Shown here: piece after piece, positions 1 to 11,401 of the stretch
How the letters are laid out: each line of letters opens with the position of its first letter
Numbering within the stretch: position 1 is the first letter of the stretch
From: Jannaschia sp. Os4
Lineage (GTDB): Bacteria; Pseudomonadota; Alphaproteobacteria; Rhodobacterales; Rhodobacteraceae
Direction: 5' to 3'
NCBI RefSeq assembly: GCF_016820245.1
Contig: NZ_JAFCAR010000004.1
Coordinates: 496,001-560,000, forward strand
DNA: 64,000 bases
Notes under the pieces: model-generated
Told to the model about the DNA's origin: nothing
What the model saw: the letters and a program-made list of their open reading frames with translations, nothing else
Databases searched by the model: none
Made by a program: the position numbers and the translations under genes

Positions 1-64
1 TGGCGCCGAGGATGGTGTTCACCACCCACGTGCCGCCCGCAATGATGGCGCGTAGGAATGCCAT
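1..64 (-). CDS. N-terminus of a membrane protein (partial, runs off the window)
   Basis: Only the first 21 codons lie in the window, beginning at an ATG at 64 and reading leftward. The residues (MAFLRAIIAGG...VVNTILGA) are hydrophobic and look like a first membrane segment or signal anchor. It is collinear with the methyltransferase/amidase genes to its right, 125 bp downstream of the methyltransferase stop. No family can be assigned from 21 residues, and the start itself is only plausible because no strong Shine-Dalgarno is seen. Confidence 0.4.
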   Translation of the reverse strand, partial: MAFLRAIIAGGTWVVNTILGA

Positions 65-189
65 GTGCCTGTCCCGTCTCGATCCCCTGCCCTCCGATAT
101 ACGGGGGGCGTGGCGGGGCGGCAACGGAGGCCCGGTCACGATCCCGGCGGGTGCGCGGGTCGCAGCCGATCCCGCCCCCGCGCGCGCCT

Positions 190-978
190 TCAGCCCACCC
201 GCCCCAGCCGTCCGACGACGGGCCAGCGGACGCGGCGGGCCTCCCGCGGGTCGGGCCAGAGAGCGGCGAGGTCGGCCTCGAACGCCGCGAGCGTCGCGCC
301 CTGCCCCGCCGCCTCCGCCCGACGCACCGCCGACCACGTCCGGACGTAGCCGAGCAAGGCGTCCCGCGGCCAGTCGCGGACGATCCACGTCTCCGGCAGC
401 GCGGCCTCGGGATAGGGGAACGGGAGGCCCCGGTAGCCTTCCTCGACATGGCGGCGCGCGGCGGGCCAGTGCGGGTGGATCTCGTCCCAGTAGAAGCGCG
501 CGAACCGCGCGCCGACCGCCCCGCCGAGCGTCGGCACGCCGTAGCACAGCAGCGCGACGAGGCCGCCCGGACGGACGACGCGCCGGGCCTCGGCGTGGAA
601 CGCGTCGAGGTCGAACCAGTGCGCCGCCTGCGCCGCCGTCAAGAGGTCGACCGAGGCGGCGGCCAGCCCGATCCGTTCGGCCGGCTCGACGCGGTAGGCG
701 ACGCGCGGGTGGGGCGCGGCGCTCGCGATCTGGTCCGCGCTCGGGTCCGTCGCGGTCACCCGGTCGAAGCGCGCGGCGAGCAGGGTCGAGAGCTGGCCCG
801 AGCCGCAGCCTACGTCGAGCGCGTGCTCCCTGCGCCCGCAGGCCGCCGCCAAGGCGTCCGCCACCTCGGTTGGATAGGTCGGGCGGTGGGCGGCGTAGGC
901 GGCGCCCCCGTCCCGGAAGGGGTTGGCCCCGCCTATCTCCGCACCCGGAGGGCCTGCGCCGCGTCCTCGACGGCCCAC
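190..978 (-). CDS. class I SAM-dependent methyltransferase
   Basis: The protein carries the Rossmann-type SAM motif I (LDVGCGSGQLS) about 60 residues in, followed by TATDPSADQI as motif II and a post-motif RRVVRPGGLVAL strand, the usual class I fold. The entry FRDGGAAYAAHRPTYP resembles small-molecule methyltransferases of the trans-aconitate/UbiE-like group, so the substrate is unknown. The start is uncertain. No ATG fits near the conserved entry: the GTG at 978 gives 262 residues and overlaps the amidase by 46 bp, while an ATG at 1023 would add an Arg/Gly-rich stretch that looks like amidase shadow. It is probably cotranscribed with the amidase. Confidence 0.8.
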   Translation of the reverse strand: MGRRGRGAGPPGAEIGGANPFRDGGAAYAAHRPTYPTEVADALAAACGRREHALDVGCGSGQLSTLLAARFDRVTATDPSADQIASAAPHPRVAYRVEPAERIGLAAASVDLLTAAQAAHWFDLDAFHAEARRVVRPGGLVALLCYGVPTLGGAVGARFARFYWDEIHPHWPAARRHVEEGYRGLPFPYPEAALPETWIVRDWPRDALLGYVRTWSAVRRAEAAGQGATLAAFEADLAALWPDPREARRVRWPVVGRLGRVG

Positions 979-2156
979 GCGTCGACCGCGCCGGCGATGG
1001 CCTCCGCGGCGGTGGCGCGCCACTGGTGGGTGGTCAGGTTCCGCAGGTCGCGCGCGTCGCTCATGTAGCCCAGCTCCACCAGCACGGAGGGGATGTCCGG
1101 CGTCTTCAGCACGGTGAAGGCCGCGCTCGCGCGGGGGGTCGCGTGCATCCGAAGGCCCGCCGCCGCCATGCCGTCGGCCAGCGCGTCGCCCAGGCTCTCG
1201 GACCGCGGCCCCGTCTCCGCCCGCGCGAGGTCCACGAGGATCGCCGCCACCTCGTCCCCCTCGCCGTCCGGCAGGTCCGCGCCCATCACGAGGTCGTCGC
1301 GCGCGTGGCGCGCGGCCAGCTCCGCGCCCAGCGTGTCCGTCGCCTCCTCGGACAGGGTGTAGATCGTGGCCCCCCGCGCGCCGCCGCCCTCGACGGCGTC
1401 CGCGTGCAGCGAGATCAGCAGGTCCGCCCCGCCCGCGCGCGCGATGGAGCCGCGTCCGCGCAGCGACACGAAGTAGTCGTCGTCGCGCGTCAGCACCACC
1501 GAGTGCCCCCGGCGCCGCAGCACCTCGGACAGCTCGCGCGCGAAGCGCAGGGCGAGGTCGGCCTCCGTCACGCCGTCGCGCTCAGCGCCCGGATCGATGC
1601 CGCCGTGGCCGGGGTCCAGCGCCACCACGAGGGGGCGGTCGCCGGTCTGCCGCGTGCGCGGCGGGACCGCCAAGGCGGGCGCGGTCAGCCCGTCCCAGTC
1701 CTGCGCCACCAGCGGGCCCGTCGCGGCGGCGAAGCCCTCCGGGGTCGCGGGGGTCAGCTCGGCCCGGATCACCGCGCCGGAGACGGCGCCGTTGCCGTCC
1801 GCCTGCACGTCCATCCACGCGCGCGCCACGGTCATCGGCTCCGGCAGCGCCGCCACCAGCCGCGACCAGCCCGGCCGCACCCGGCCGAGGGCCACGTCCA
1901 GCCCCGCCCCGTCCAAGGCGTCGGCATCCACCCCGGACCAGTCCACCTCCGAGAGGTCCACCACGAGGCGCGCGGGATCGGCCTTCAGGAACACGCGCCA
2001 CGGCACCACCTGCCCGAGCGCCAGCGCCACCTCCACGGTGCCGTCGCGCCCCGCCTCGATGGAGGAGGCGGCCGGGTCGAGCCGGGTCAGCGCGCGGAAC
2101 TCCTGCGCCGCCGCCGGGGCCGCGAGCAGGAGGGCGAGGAGCAGCGCCCGGATCAT
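933..2156 (-). CDS. amiC: N-acetylmuramoyl-L-alanine amidase (AmiC type, exported)
   Basis: This 407-residue periplasmic hydrolase cleaves the bond between muramic acid and the stem peptide during daughter-cell separation. Residues 1-18 form a classic signal peptide ending AAPAAAQ. An AMIN-like beta domain (about 25-140) precedes the zinc-dependent Amidase_3 domain, with DPGHGGIDPGA near 181-191, the second ligand Glu in TEADLA, and SLHADAV carrying the third ligand. The C-terminal VLVELGYMSD matches the catalytic-Glu strand of the family. Its ATG overlaps the stop of the upstream aminotransferase by 4 bp (ATGA), implying translational coupling. AmiC is chosen over other amidases because of the AMIN domain. 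Confidence 0.93.
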   Translation of the reverse strand: MIRALLLALLLAAPAAAQEFRALTRLDPAASSIEAGRDGTVEVALALGQVVPWRVFLKADPARLVVDLSEVDWSGVDADALDGAGLDVALGRVRPGWSRLVAALPEPMTVARAWMDVQADGNGAVSGAVIRAELTPATPEGFAAATGPLVAQDWDGLTAPALAVPPRTRQTGDRPLVVALDPGHGGIDPGAERDGVTEADLALRFARELSEVLRRRGHSVVLTRDDDYFVSLRGRGSIARAGGADLLISLHADAVEGGGARGATIYTLSEEATDTLGAELAARHARDDLVMGADLPDGEGDEVAAILVDLARAETGPRSESLGDALADGMAAAGLRMHATPRASAAFTVLKTPDIPSVLVELGYMSDARDLRNLTTHQWRATAAEAIAGAVDAWAVEDAAQALRVRR

Positions 2157-3292
2157 GCCGCTGCCCGCCCCGCCACGAAGGCCGCGATCCGGTCGAGGCC
2201 GCGCGCGACCTCCTCCGTCGAGCGGGCGTAGGAGAAGCGCACCGTGCGATGGCCGCGTCCCGGATCGAAGTCGAGCCCCGGTGTGGCGGCGACGCCCGCC
2301 TCCAAGAGCTCGGCGCAGAAGGCGCGGCTGTCGTCGGTCAGGTGGGAGACGTCCGCGTAGACGTAGAACGCCCCGTCGGGCGAGCCGATGCGGTCCAGCC
2401 CCGCCTGCGGCAGCCGCTCCAGCATAAGCGCGCGGTTGGCCGCGTAGACGGCGCGGTTGGCCTCCAGCTCCGCGGTCGCGTCCATCGCCGCGAGGGCCGC
2501 GACCTGCGAGGCGTGGGGCGCGCAGATGAACATGTTCTGGGCCAGCCGCTCGAAGGTGCGGACCATGCCCTCGGGGACGACGAGCCAGCCGACCCGCCAC
2601 CCGGTCATCGAGAAGTACTTGGAGAAGCTGTTCACCACGACCGCGTCGTCGGTGATCTCCAACGCGGAGACCGCGCGGTGGGCGTGGTGGAGGCCGTGGT
2701 AGATCTCGTCCGACACCAGCGTCGTGCCCGCGTCGCGGCACGCCCCCGCGATCTCCGCCATGCCGTCCCGGTCGAGCATGGTGCCCGTCGGGTTGCCCGG
2801 CGACGCGACGATCAGCCCGTCCAGCCCCGCCACGGCCTCCGGGGGCACGCGGTAGGCCGGGGCGTGGGTCTCGATCCCGACCGCCTCCAGCGACAGGGCC
2901 TTCAGGATCGCGCGGTAGGACGGATAGCCCGGTAGCCCGAGCCCGACCCGCGCGCCCGCGTCGAAGCACGCGGTGAACGCCAAGAGGAACCCCGCCGACG
3001 AGCCGGAGGTGACCACCACGCGGGCGGGGTCGAGATCGACGCCGTACCAGTCCGCGTAGAGCCGCGCGATCCGCGCGCGCAGCGCGGGCAGTCCGAGCCC
3101 CTCCGTGTAGCCCAATGGCCCCGCCTCCATCGCCTTCGCGACGGCCCGCCGCGCCGCCTCCGGCGCGCCGGTCCCCGGCTGACCCACCTCCATGTGCACG
3201 ACGTCGCGCCCCGCCGCCTCGGCGGCCTGCGCGGCCTTGAGCACGTCCATCACGATGAAAGGATCGACCTCGCTGCGGCTTGAAGCCCTCAT
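2153..3292 (-). CDS. PLP-dependent class I/II aminotransferase
   Basis: This 379-residue fold-type I aminotransferase transfers amino groups using pyridoxal phosphate. The Schiff-base lysine is in NSFSKYFSMTGWRVGW (Lys225), ASPGNPTG near 163-170 binds PLP, VSDEIYHG holds the Asp/Tyr pair, and a C-terminal RFSYARS supplies the substrate-carboxylate Arg. The opening SRSEVDPFIVMDVL resembles the AspC/AlaA/MalY-like aminotransferases of alphaproteobacteria; I cannot tell the substrate. It is first in a minus-strand unit with the amidase and methyltransferase and faces the divergent M48 protease gene 80 bp away. Confidence 0.88.
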   Translation of the reverse strand: MRASSRSEVDPFIVMDVLKAAQAAEAAGRDVVHMEVGQPGTGAPEAARRAVAKAMEAGPLGYTEGLGLPALRARIARLYADWYGVDLDPARVVVTSGSSAGFLLAFTACFDAGARVGLGLPGYPSYRAILKALSLEAVGIETHAPAYRVPPEAVAGLDGLIVASPGNPTGTMLDRDGMAEIAGACRDAGTTLVSDEIYHGLHHAHRAVSALEITDDAVVVNSFSKYFSMTGWRVGWLVVPEGMVRTFERLAQNMFICAPHASQVAALAAMDATAELEANRAVYAANRALMLERLPQAGLDRIGSPDGAFYVYADVSHLTDDSRAFCAELLEAGVAATPGLDFDPGRGHRTVRFSYARSTEEVARGLDRIAAFVAGRAAA

Positions 3293-3372
3293 GCCCGCCC
3301 CCGATACTGCCCTCGGCTCCGGGGAGTGGCCGCGCGGGGGGCGCGGGTCAACGGGGGCCGGGGGAGTACGCC

Positions 3373-4656
3373 ATGATCCGTGTCCTGCTGGTCCTGCTCG
3401 TGGCGGCGTCCCCGTCCTGGGCGCGTGGCCCGAGCGTCATCCGCGACGCCGAGATCGAGCATGCCCTCCGCCAGGTCGCCGCGCCGATCCTGCAGGCGGC
3501 AGGCCTCCCCGCCTCGACGGGCATCATCGTCATCGACGACGACAGCCTGAACGCCTTCGTCGTCGACAACCGCACGATCTTCATCCACTCCGGCCTGATC
3601 CTGCGCCTCTCCGACCACGAGGAGCTGATGGCCGTGATCGCCCACGAGGCGGCCCACATCGCCAACGGCCACCTGACGCGCCGCCCCGCGAACGCGCGGG
3701 CGGCGCGCACGGCTGCGGCCCTGGGCACCGTGCTCGGTGCGGCGGCGGCGGCGGCCGGGTCGTCGCAGGCGGGCCTCGGGATCGCGGCGGGGTCGGCCAG
3801 CGCGGCCGAGCGCAACTTCCTCGCCCACACCCGCGCCGAGGAGGCCAGCGCCGACCAGTCGTCGCTCCGCTACCTCGCGTCCGCGGGGGTGGACCCGGCG
3901 GCGGCCAAGCGGGTGCTCGACATCTTCGTCGGCCAAGAGGTGCTCTCGGTCGGCCGCCAGGATCCCTACGCCCGCTCCCACCCGCTGTCGCGGGACCGGC
4001 TGCGCGCGGTCGAGGGCTTCGCCGCCGCGATCACCCCGCGCGACCGGGACACGCGCGCGGTGCGGTACTGGTACGCCCGCGCGGTGGGCAAGCTGTCGGC
4101 CTTCCTGCGCGCGCCGCGCTGGACCCTGCGGCGGGCGACCGGGTCGGACGAGGTCTCGGCGCTCCGCCGCGCCATTGCCACCCACCGCCGCGGGCGGACC
4201 CGTGACGCGGTGGCGACGATGGACCGCCTGATCGCGGCGCGCGGCTCGGACGCCTACTTCCACGAGCTGAGGGGGCAGATGCTGCTTGAGGGGGGCCATG
4301 CGGCGGCGGCGGTCGCGTCCTACCGGCGCGCGGCGGACCTCGCCCCGCGCGAGGCCTTGATCCGCGCGGGGCTGGGTCGCGCGCTGCTCGCCGCCGGCGA
4401 TCCGGCGGGGGCCCTGCGCGTCCTCGAGCCCGCCCGCGCCTCGGACCCGTTCGACCCCGCCATGCTGCGCGACCTGTCGCAGGCCCATGCCGCCGTGGGG
4501 CAGACGGGCCTCGCCGCCGTCGCGGGCGCGGAGCGCTACGCGGTGCTCGGCCAGCGCGAGAGCGCGGCCCGCTTGGCGGAGCGCGCCTCCGGCCTGCTGC
4601 CCCGCGGATCGAGCGGCTGGCTGCGGGCGCAGGACGTGCTGGGCGCCACGCGCTAG
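3373..4656 (+). CDS. periplasmic M48 metalloprotease with TPR tail (BepA/YfgC-like)
   Basis: The 427-residue protein starts with a signal peptide ([16 protein letters not shown]). The M48 zinc motif HEAAH is at 91-95, followed by a family-typical [10 protein letters not shown], and a downstream Glu-rich EEASADQSS supplies the third ligand. The C-terminal third (about 280-427) has repeating helix pairs consistent with TPRs, as in BepA, which handles outer-membrane protein assembly and turnover. The ATG at 3373 is chosen because the signal peptide begins there. Its stop overlaps the convergent ParA-like gene by 4 bp through a shared CTAG. Confidence 0.88.
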   Translation: MIRVLLVLLVAASPSWARGPSVIRDAEIEHALRQVAAPILQAAGLPASTGIIVIDDDSLNAFVVDNRTIFIHSGLILRLSDHEELMAVIAHEAAHIANGHLTRRPANARAARTAAALGTVLGAAAAAAGSSQAGLGIAAGSASAAERNFLAHTRAEEASADQSSLRYLASAGVDPAAAKRVLDIFVGQEVLSVGRQDPYARSHPLSRDRLRAVEGFAAAITPRDRDTRAVRYWYARAVGKLSAFLRAPRWTLRRATGSDEVSALRRAIATHRRGRTRDAVATMDRLIAARGSDAYFHELRGQMLLEGGHAAAAVASYRRAADLAPREALIRAGLGRALLAAGDPAGALRVLEPARASDPFDPAMLRDLSQAHAAVGQTGLAAVAGAERYAVLGQRESAARLAERASGLLPRGSSGWLRAQDVLGATR

Positions 4657-5282
4657 AGTCCCAGCCGCCCCGCCACCTCGTCCGCGAGCCGCGCTATCTC
4701 GGCGGCCGCCGGGCCGGCGCGCGCGCGCTCGCAGGCCCCCTGACCCGCGCCCATCGCCTCGGCATGGGCGACGCGCTGCGCGATCACCGTCTCCGCCGGG
4801 TCCGCCGCCAGCCCCGCCAGCGCCGCCTTGATCGCCGTGGTCAGCTTCGTCCCCTCCCGCGCGCGGTTGAGGACGGCGAGGGGCCGTTTCCCCTCGCGCG
4901 CCGCGAGGTCGAGCACGCCTTCCGTCGCCCAGAGGTCCACTTCCGACGCGGTGACGGGCACGATTACGAGGTCCGCCTCCCGCAGCGCGGGCTTGAGGTC
5001 GCTGTCGATCTTGGGCGGGGTGTCGATCAGCACCACGTCCACGTCGCGCTTCTTGCGCGCCTCGTAGCCCACGCCCCACGCCGAGGCGGTCGAGAAGTCG
5101 ATGCCCCCGCCCTCGGGATCGCGCTCGAGCCGGCGCATGAACCACTGGCCGAGCGAGCCCTGCGGATCGAGGTCGATCACCGCGACGCGGTGGCCCCGCC
5201 GGGCGAGCTCCGTGGCGGGGCCGACGGTCAGCGTCGTCTTGCCCGATCCGCCCTTCTGCTGGGCGATGGTGATGACGTGCAT
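4653..5282 (-). CDS. ParA/MinD-family ATPase, orphan
   Basis: This 209-residue protein has a deviant Walker [10 protein letters not shown], at residues 9-17, a Walker A' VIDLDPQGS, and VVLIDTPPK, the ParA-type Walker B. Such ATPases position DNA or protein cargo by switching between ATP-bound dimer and ADP forms. No ParB, centromere-like iteron array or partition partner lies nearby, so it is unlikely to be a plasmid-type system; cargo is unknown. It is convergent with the M48 gene and shares a 4-bp stop overlap with it. Confidence 0.85.
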   Translation of the reverse strand: MHVITIAQQKGGSGKTTLTVGPATELARRGHRVAVIDLDPQGSLGQWFMRRLERDPEGGGIDFSTASAWGVGYEARKKRDVDVVLIDTPPKIDSDLKPALREADLVIVPVTASEVDLWATEGVLDLAAREGKRPLAVLNRAREGTKLTTAIKAALAGLAADPAETVIAQRVAHAEAMGAGQGACERARAGPAAAEIARLADEVAGRLGL

Positions 5283-5467
5283 CTTGGGCCTCCCGCGCGA
5301 TGCTGCACTGCGGCGAGGGTCCGCCACCCGCAACGTCGCGTCAATGGCCCCTGCGGGGATGCACACGCGGGGTTCGCGGAACGGTGATCGGAATGCGGGA
5401 TCGCCCGGCCCTGATCCGCGTTGAGGTGACGACGGGGCCGATGGCGGCCCCGACCGGAGCCGATCAG

Positions 5468-5620
5468 ATGACCAAGACCGCAACCACCCGCGCGACCTTC
5501 CTCGCCGCCCTTGCCGCCCTGACCGTGGGCGCGCTCGGGGTCGCATCCTACGCGAAGGCGCAGCCCGCCCCCAGCCACGCCACGCAGGCGATGATGGAGA
5601 GCTATCCGCAACTCTTTTAA
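5468..5620 (+). CDS. small exported peptide (50 aa), unknown
   Basis: The reading frame encodes an N-terminal hydrophobic segment ([19 protein letters not shown]) with an AKAQP-like cleavage site, then only about 18 mature residues ending ESYPQLF. A GGAG sequence lies about 9 bases ahead of the ATG at 5468; an in-frame ATG at 5441 is possible but leaves that site internal. The gene sits between the ParA-like gene and tRNA-Ala. I recognise no family. It could also be a short membrane-anchored peptide. Confidence 0.5.
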   Translation: MTKTATTRATFLAALAALTVGALGVASYAKAQPAPSHATQAMMESYPQLF

Positions 5621-5627
5621 GGGGGAG

Positions 5628-5703
<76 letters not shown>

Positions 5704-5895
5704 AACGAGGGCGGCGTATGGCGTCGCGCCGGAGGGGTGTCAAGCGTCCCGGTGCCCCGTTTTCGACGCGCCGGCACGCGGCGGGCGGGGGGCGCGTTTC
5801 TGCGGGGCCGATCTGCGAAAACGCACCGATCGGCGCGATGACAGCATCCGCCGCGCGTCATATGTCGAGTGTCCCCAACCGAAGGAGACGCCCCG

Positions 5896-6093
5896 ATGTC
5901 CGCCCTTTCCCCCTGTGCCGGCGGGTCCGCGTCCTGCCTCCCGACCGCCGCGCTCCGCGCCCCGCTGCTCGGCGCGGCGATCGCGCTCGCCCTCGTCGCG
6001 GGCGGCGCGACCTTCGCGGCGATGCTGCCGGCGGAGAACACGCACTTCCCGCCCGAGCGGCTGGCCGAGGTGCAGGCGATGCTCGGGCGCTGA
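5896..6093 (+). CDS. small single-pass membrane peptide (65 aa), unknown
   Basis: AAGGAG sits 8 bases ahead of the ATG at 5896, a strong ribosome binding site. The product has one membrane segment (LLGAAIALALVAGGATFAAML, about residues 25-45) and a short C-terminal tail, HFPPERLAEVQAMLGR, with a Cys-containing N-terminal part. It is 61 bp from the convergent gcvP stop. I recognise no family; the good ribosome site is the main argument that it is real. Confidence 0.55.
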   Translation: MSALSPCAGGSASCLPTAALRAPLLGAAIALALVAGGATFAAMLPAENTHFPPERLAEVQAMLGR

Positions 6094-6154
6094 CGCCCGG
6101 CTCGCCTGAGCCGACCGTTGCCTGCCGACGATCCGCGAAGGCGCGATCCCGGCC

Positions 6155-8974
<2,820 letters not shown>

Positions 8975-9010
8975 CGGAATCCCTCGGGTCTGGCGGGGGT
9001 GCGGAGCGAT

Positions 9011-9032
9011 GGTGGGCATCGTGATGCCCACC
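9011..9032 (-). repeat. hairpin in the gcvH-gcvP gap
   Basis: GGTGGGCATC and GATGCCCACC are perfect 10-bp inverted arms separated by 2 bases. The element lies between gcvH and gcvP inside the operon. No T-run follows, so it may be a processing, stability or attenuation element rather than a full terminator. Confidence 0.7.
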
Positions 9033-9077
9033 CTACGGGACGTGAATGTGGCGGGAGTCACCGCGCCCACCGATCGG

Positions 9078-9443
9078 TCAATCGTCGACGAACGCCTTGT
9101 ACTCGTCCTCGTCCATCATCCCGTCCATCTCCTCGGGCGTGGTGGTCGTCATCTTGAAGAACCACGCCGCCTCCGCATCCTCGTTGACGAGCGCGGGGTT
9201 GGCGGCGAGCGCCTCGTTCACCTCGGTGATCTCGCCGTCCAAGGGCGCCATGATATCCGAGGCGGCCTTGACCGACTCGATCACGACGATCTCCTCGCCC
9301 TTGGTCACCTCGCGGCCGATCTCGGGCAGTTCGACGAACACCACGTCGCCCAGCTGCGTGGCCGCGTGGCCGGTGATGCCAACGGTGATCGTGCCGTCGT
9401 CGTGGTCCAGCCACTCGTGCTCTTCGGTGTACTTCAAGGCCAT
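9078..9443 (-). CDS. gcvH: glycine cleavage system H protein
   Basis: This 121-residue lipoyl carrier shuttles the methylamine group from P- to T-protein. The lipoylated lysine is Lys59 in IESVKAASD, and the entry KYTEEHEWL and the [19 protein letters not shown] core are characteristic. It is 18 bp downstream of gcvT and ahead of gcvP, as expected for a riboswitch-controlled gcvTHP operon. The length is standard. Confidence 0.98.
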   Translation of the reverse strand: MALKYTEEHEWLDHDDGTITVGITGHAATQLGDVVFVELPEIGREVTKGEEIVVIESVKAASDIMAPLDGEITEVNEALAANPALVNEDAEAAWFFKMTTTTPEEMDGMMDEDEYKAFVDD

Positions 9444-9461
9444 GTCGGGTCTCCTAGGCAG

Positions 9462-10550
9462 TCATCGCTTGTAACGCGGGGGCACGAAGGGCGTTTCCAC
9501 CACGGCGGCGGGGAGGCGCTTGCCGCGCACCTCGCCCCAGAGGCGGTCGGGCGCGGGCCCCTCGATCAGGCCCAGCGCCATCGGCCCCTGCAGGGTCGGG
9601 CCGAAGCCGCCGGATGTGACGAGGCCGACCTGCCGCCCGCCCGCCTCGGCGTCCCAGAGCGGCGTGCCCGCGCGCATCGGGGCGCGGCCCTCGGGGCGCA
9701 GGCCGACGCGCTGGCGGGGCGACCCCTCGGCCAGTTCGCGCAGGAGGCGCGCCGCGCCGGGGAAGGCGGGGCGGCCCTCGCGGCGGGACTTGGGGATGGA
9801 CCAGCCCTGCCCCGCCTCGACGGGCGAGATGTCGGCGCTCATGTCCTGGCCGTGGAGCGGCAGGCCCGCCTCCAGCCGCAGCGAGTCGCGGGCGGCGAGG
9901 CCCGCGGGCTCCACGTCCGCGTGGGCCAGCAGCGCGCGCGCGAAACGGTCGGCCTGCGGGGCGGGCAGGCCGATCTCGTAGCCGTCCTCGCCGGTGTAGC
10001 CCGCGCGCGCGACGACGAGCGGGACGCCGTCCCACTCGTGGTCCGCCACGTCCATGAACCGCATCTCGGCCACGGCGGGGACGAGCGACGCGAGCGCCCC
10101 CTCGGCGGCGGGGCCCTGCAGCGCCAAGAGCGCGCGGTCGTCGTGCAGGACCACCTCGTGGTCCGGCAGGTGCGCGCGCAGATGCGCCATGTCCGCGTCG
10201 CGGTTCGCCCCGTTCACCACCAGCAGCCAATGGTCGCCGCGGTTCGCCGCCATCAGGTCGTCCAGCACGCCGCCGTCGTCGGTGGTCAGCACGCCGTAGC
10301 GCTGCCGCCCCGGCGCGAGGCCGATCAGGTTCGCGGGGATCAGCGCCTCCAGCGCCTCGGCCACGCCGTCGCCGCGCACGGTCACCTGCCCCATGTGGGT
10401 CACGTCGAAGAGCGAGGCCTTCGCCCGCGTGTGCAAATGCTCGGCCATCACGCCCGCGTATTGCAGCGGCATCTCGTGGCCCGCGAAGGGGGTCATGCGC
10501 GCGCCCAGCTCGGCGTGGAGCGGGGCGAGGGGCAGTTGCTTGAGCGTCAT
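9462..10550 (-). CDS. gcvT: aminomethyltransferase, glycine cleavage T protein
   Basis: The 362-residue T-protein releases ammonia from the aminomethyl-lipoyl arm and makes 5,10-methylene-tetrahydrofolate. Recognisable parts are LHAELGARMTPFAGHEMPLQY, SLFDVTHMGQV, and the folate-site region ending in GLAARDSLRLEAGLPLHG. AGGAGGT precedes the ATG at 10550 by a good distance. It is first in the minus-strand gcvTHP operon, directly below the glycine riboswitch. Confidence 0.97.
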   Translation of the reverse strand: MTLKQLPLAPLHAELGARMTPFAGHEMPLQYAGVMAEHLHTRAKASLFDVTHMGQVTVRGDGVAEALEALIPANLIGLAPGRQRYGVLTTDDGGVLDDLMAANRGDHWLLVVNGANRDADMAHLRAHLPDHEVVLHDDRALLALQGPAAEGALASLVPAVAEMRFMDVADHEWDGVPLVVARAGYTGEDGYEIGLPAPQADRFARALLAHADVEPAGLAARDSLRLEAGLPLHGQDMSADISPVEAGQGWSIPKSRREGRPAFPGAARLLRELAEGSPRQRVGLRPEGRAPMRAGTPLWDAEAGGRQVGLVTSGGFGPTLQGPMALGLIEGPAPDRLWGEVRGKRLPAAVVETPFVPPRYKR

Positions 10551-10569
10551 CGCGGCACCTCCTACGCGG

Positions 10570-10755
10570 CGGATGCCGCGTGCGGTGCCCCCTCTGTCCG
10601 TTCGCCTGAGATCGCTATCCCGTCGGCGCCCCCTGCCCCGGCGCGCCGGGCGGAGATCTCTCCAGAGTGTGTCGCGCGACCCGTCCTTGGGCCTGAGAGT
10701 TTCCGGGGCGGTTGCTCCTTCGGCATCGCCGGGTGGCGATTCTCCGTGCCGCGCG
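10570..10755 (-). promoter_or_regulatory. glycine riboswitch, tandem aptamer
   Basis: The minus-strand leader of gcvT shows the conserved core of the first aptamer: GCCGAAGGAGCAACCGCCCC (about 10732-10713), then GGAAACTCTCAGGC with an AAGGAC, and CTCTGGAGAG. A second aptamer follows with GCGATCTCAGGCGAACGGACAGAGG at about 10617-10593, close to the gcvT ribosome site. Glycine riboswitches of this kind turn on glycine cleavage genes when glycine is high. The exact stem boundaries are approximate because I folded them by eye. Confidence 0.93.
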
Positions 10756-10761
10756 CCCTTC

Positions 10762-10790
10762 GGATAGAGAATCGCGCCGCGTCCTTGCAA
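10762..10790 (-). promoter_or_regulatory. putative promoter of the gcv operon
   Basis: On the minus strand TTGCAA (10790-10785) is followed after 17 bases by CTATCC (10767-10762), a reasonable alphaproteobacterial sigma70-like pair. It ends just before the first conserved riboswitch bases, so transcription would start immediately upstream of the aptamer. Confidence 0.5.
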
Positions 10791-10819
10791 GGGGGATCGT
10801 GCCGGGCCACCGATGCGCC

Positions 10820-11326
10820 ATGGACCGCTTCTTCGGCTACGGCAACCTCGTGAACCGCGCCACCCACGCCGCCGGCGGCGTCCCCATGGTGGTCGAGGGC
10901 TGGACCCGCGCGTGGCGGCGGACGCCGTCGCGCGACGTGGCCTACCTCACCGCCCTGCCGCGGCCCGGCGTAGCCATCGCGGGCCTGGCCGCCGTGCCCG
11001 ACGACTGGGCCGCGCTGGACGCGCGCGAGGCGGCCTACGTCCGGGTGCCCCTGCCCGAGGGGCCGGTGATCTACCGTCTGCCGGAGGGCGGGCACCTCGC
11101 GCCGACAGCGGCGAACCCCATCCTGCTCAGCTACCTCGACGTCGTGGTCCAAGGCTACCTGCGCGAGTTCGGGGAGGCGGGCGTCGCCGCCTTCTTCGAG
11201 ACGACCGAAGGGTGGGGCGCGCCGATCCGCGACGACCGGGGCGCGCCGGCCTATCCCCGCGCGCAGCCGCTCGCGCCCGAGGAAACGGCGCTCGTGGACC
11301 GCTGGCTGCGCGAGGTCGGCGGCTAG
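10820..11326 (+). CDS. gamma-glutamylcyclotransferase-like protein (AIG2/GGCT fold)
   Basis: The 168-residue protein begins DRFFGYGNLVN, the FGYGSLVN-type glycine-rich loop that opens the cyclotransferase fold. The catalytic acid is probably the Glu in LDAREAAYVRV. These enzymes cyclise gamma-glutamyl compounds to 5-oxoproline, but some family members have other amine-adduct substrates. The ATG at 10820 follows a weak ribosome site and diverges from the gcv leader. It is followed 75 bp later by the UbiH-like gene. Confidence 0.75.
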   Translation: MDRFFGYGNLVNRATHAAGGVPMVVEGWTRAWRRTPSRDVAYLTALPRPGVAIAGLAAVPDDWAALDAREAAYVRVPLPEGPVIYRLPEGGHLAPTAANPILLSYLDVVVQGYLREFGEAGVAAFFETTEGWGAPIRDDRGAPAYPRAQPLAPEETALVDRWLREVGG

Positions 11327-11401
11327 GCCCGCCCGGCCCCGCGCCGCGGTGCGCCGCCGCGCCGCGTTGGCCCGTCCGCCCCGCGACGCTACCTCCGGCG
11401 C

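Noticed and set aside
978-1023. Longer methyltransferase start at 1023
   Set aside because: The extra N-terminus is Arg/Gly-rich and lies within the amidase gene in another frame.
4653-5282. Plasmid partition locus
   Set aside because: No ParB, replication initiator or iteron array accompanies the ATPase; surrounding genes are chromosomal core genes.
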